Positions 13,866 to 13,984 of a DNA stretch of 13,984 nucleotides are shown piece after piece. The notes under the pieces were generated by a model. The model searched no databases and was not told the origin of the DNA. It worked only from the letters and a program-made list of their open reading frames with translations. The stretch comes from Tannerella sp. (GTDB lineage Bacteria; Bacteroidota; Bacteroidia; Bacteroidales; Tannerellaceae): positions 1 through 13,984 of the forward strand of contig JAIRYY010000085.1 of the NCBI GenBank assembly GCA_031267485.1, read 5' to 3'. Within the stretch, counting starts at the first letter, position 1. Each line of letters begins with the position of its first letter. The position numbers and the translations under genes were made by a program.

Positions 13866-13984
13866 CCATTTTCCGCGTGCCGTCAGGTACGCTATGTGAC
13901 TGTCACCACATTCCGTACCTGACGGCACGGGCCTGGACAGGCCTCCGGCATTTTCTACCGACATTCCGTACCTGACGGCACGGA
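13866..13984. repeat. Terminal direct repeat, right copy
   Basis: Identical to positions 1-119, including the 16-bp-arm hairpin (13876-13929) and tandem units starting at 13908 and 13961. The window stops inside the second unit, so the array presumably continues. If the ends are joined, the cyclase start and the lipoprotein stop are separated by 468 nt of repeats. Confidence 0.95.

Noticed and set aside
1..13984. tRNA, rRNA or insertion-sequence genes
   Set aside because: No cloverleaf, rRNA-like sequence or transposase reading frame was found in any gap.

Overview
The window is a G+C-rich stretch (clearly above 50% by eye) from an anaerobic-looking bacterium, most likely a member of the Bacteroidales. 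The reasons are AT-rich leaders with few Shine-Dalgarno sequences, export signals ending in AYA-QN and VPA-QD, and a short lipoprotein signal. A Rikenellaceae/Alistipes-type genome would fit, but this is an impression, not a phylogenetic result. All nine convincing genes lie on the minus strand. They form two compact operon-like groups separated by about 1 kb of repeats and bounded at both window ends by more repeats.

Upstream group (transcribed from 13773 down to 8711): a squalene-hopene-cyclase-family protein with an intact DXDD motif overlaps by ATGA a one-TM, periplasmic eight-bladed PQQ/BamB-like propeller. Next come a Tat-exported protein with cysteines for about four [4Fe-4S] clusters and a NapH-like polytopic iron-sulfur protein. 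Downstream group (7732 down to 377): a three-TM protein with a second propeller; an 806-residue fusion of NuoE, a second thioredoxin-like [2Fe-2S]-type domain, NuoF and a double [4Fe-4S] ferredoxin; a secreted metallo-beta-lactamase-fold hydrolase; a multi-cluster adaptor joining a NuoG-type [2Fe-2S] domain to a GltD/DPD-type [4Fe-4S] domain; and a lipoprotein propeller.

Read together, the genes suggest a membrane-spanning redox system. NADH would be oxidised in the cytoplasm by the NuoEF fusion and the adaptor. Electrons would cross or enter the membrane through the NapH-like protein and reach a periplasmic Fe-S protein and three differently anchored propellers. A terpenoid cyclase and a secreted hydrolase are encoded alongside. 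No terminal catalytic subunit (hydrogenase, formate dehydrogenase, Nfn flavoprotein) and no squalene synthase is present, so substrate and product are unknown. I do not recognise this combination as a named system, and it is the main candidate for something undescribed.

The non-coding DNA is unusually structured. There is a 53/54-bp tandem array at the left end, a 42-bp tandem array made of palindromes, a 21-bp array that appears to grow from the arm of a dispersed palindromic element, and diverged inverted copies of one leader-like block. Positions 1-119 are identical to 13866-13984, so the sequence either closes on itself as a circle of 13,865 bp, is an assembly loop through a repeat, or is a module between direct repeats.
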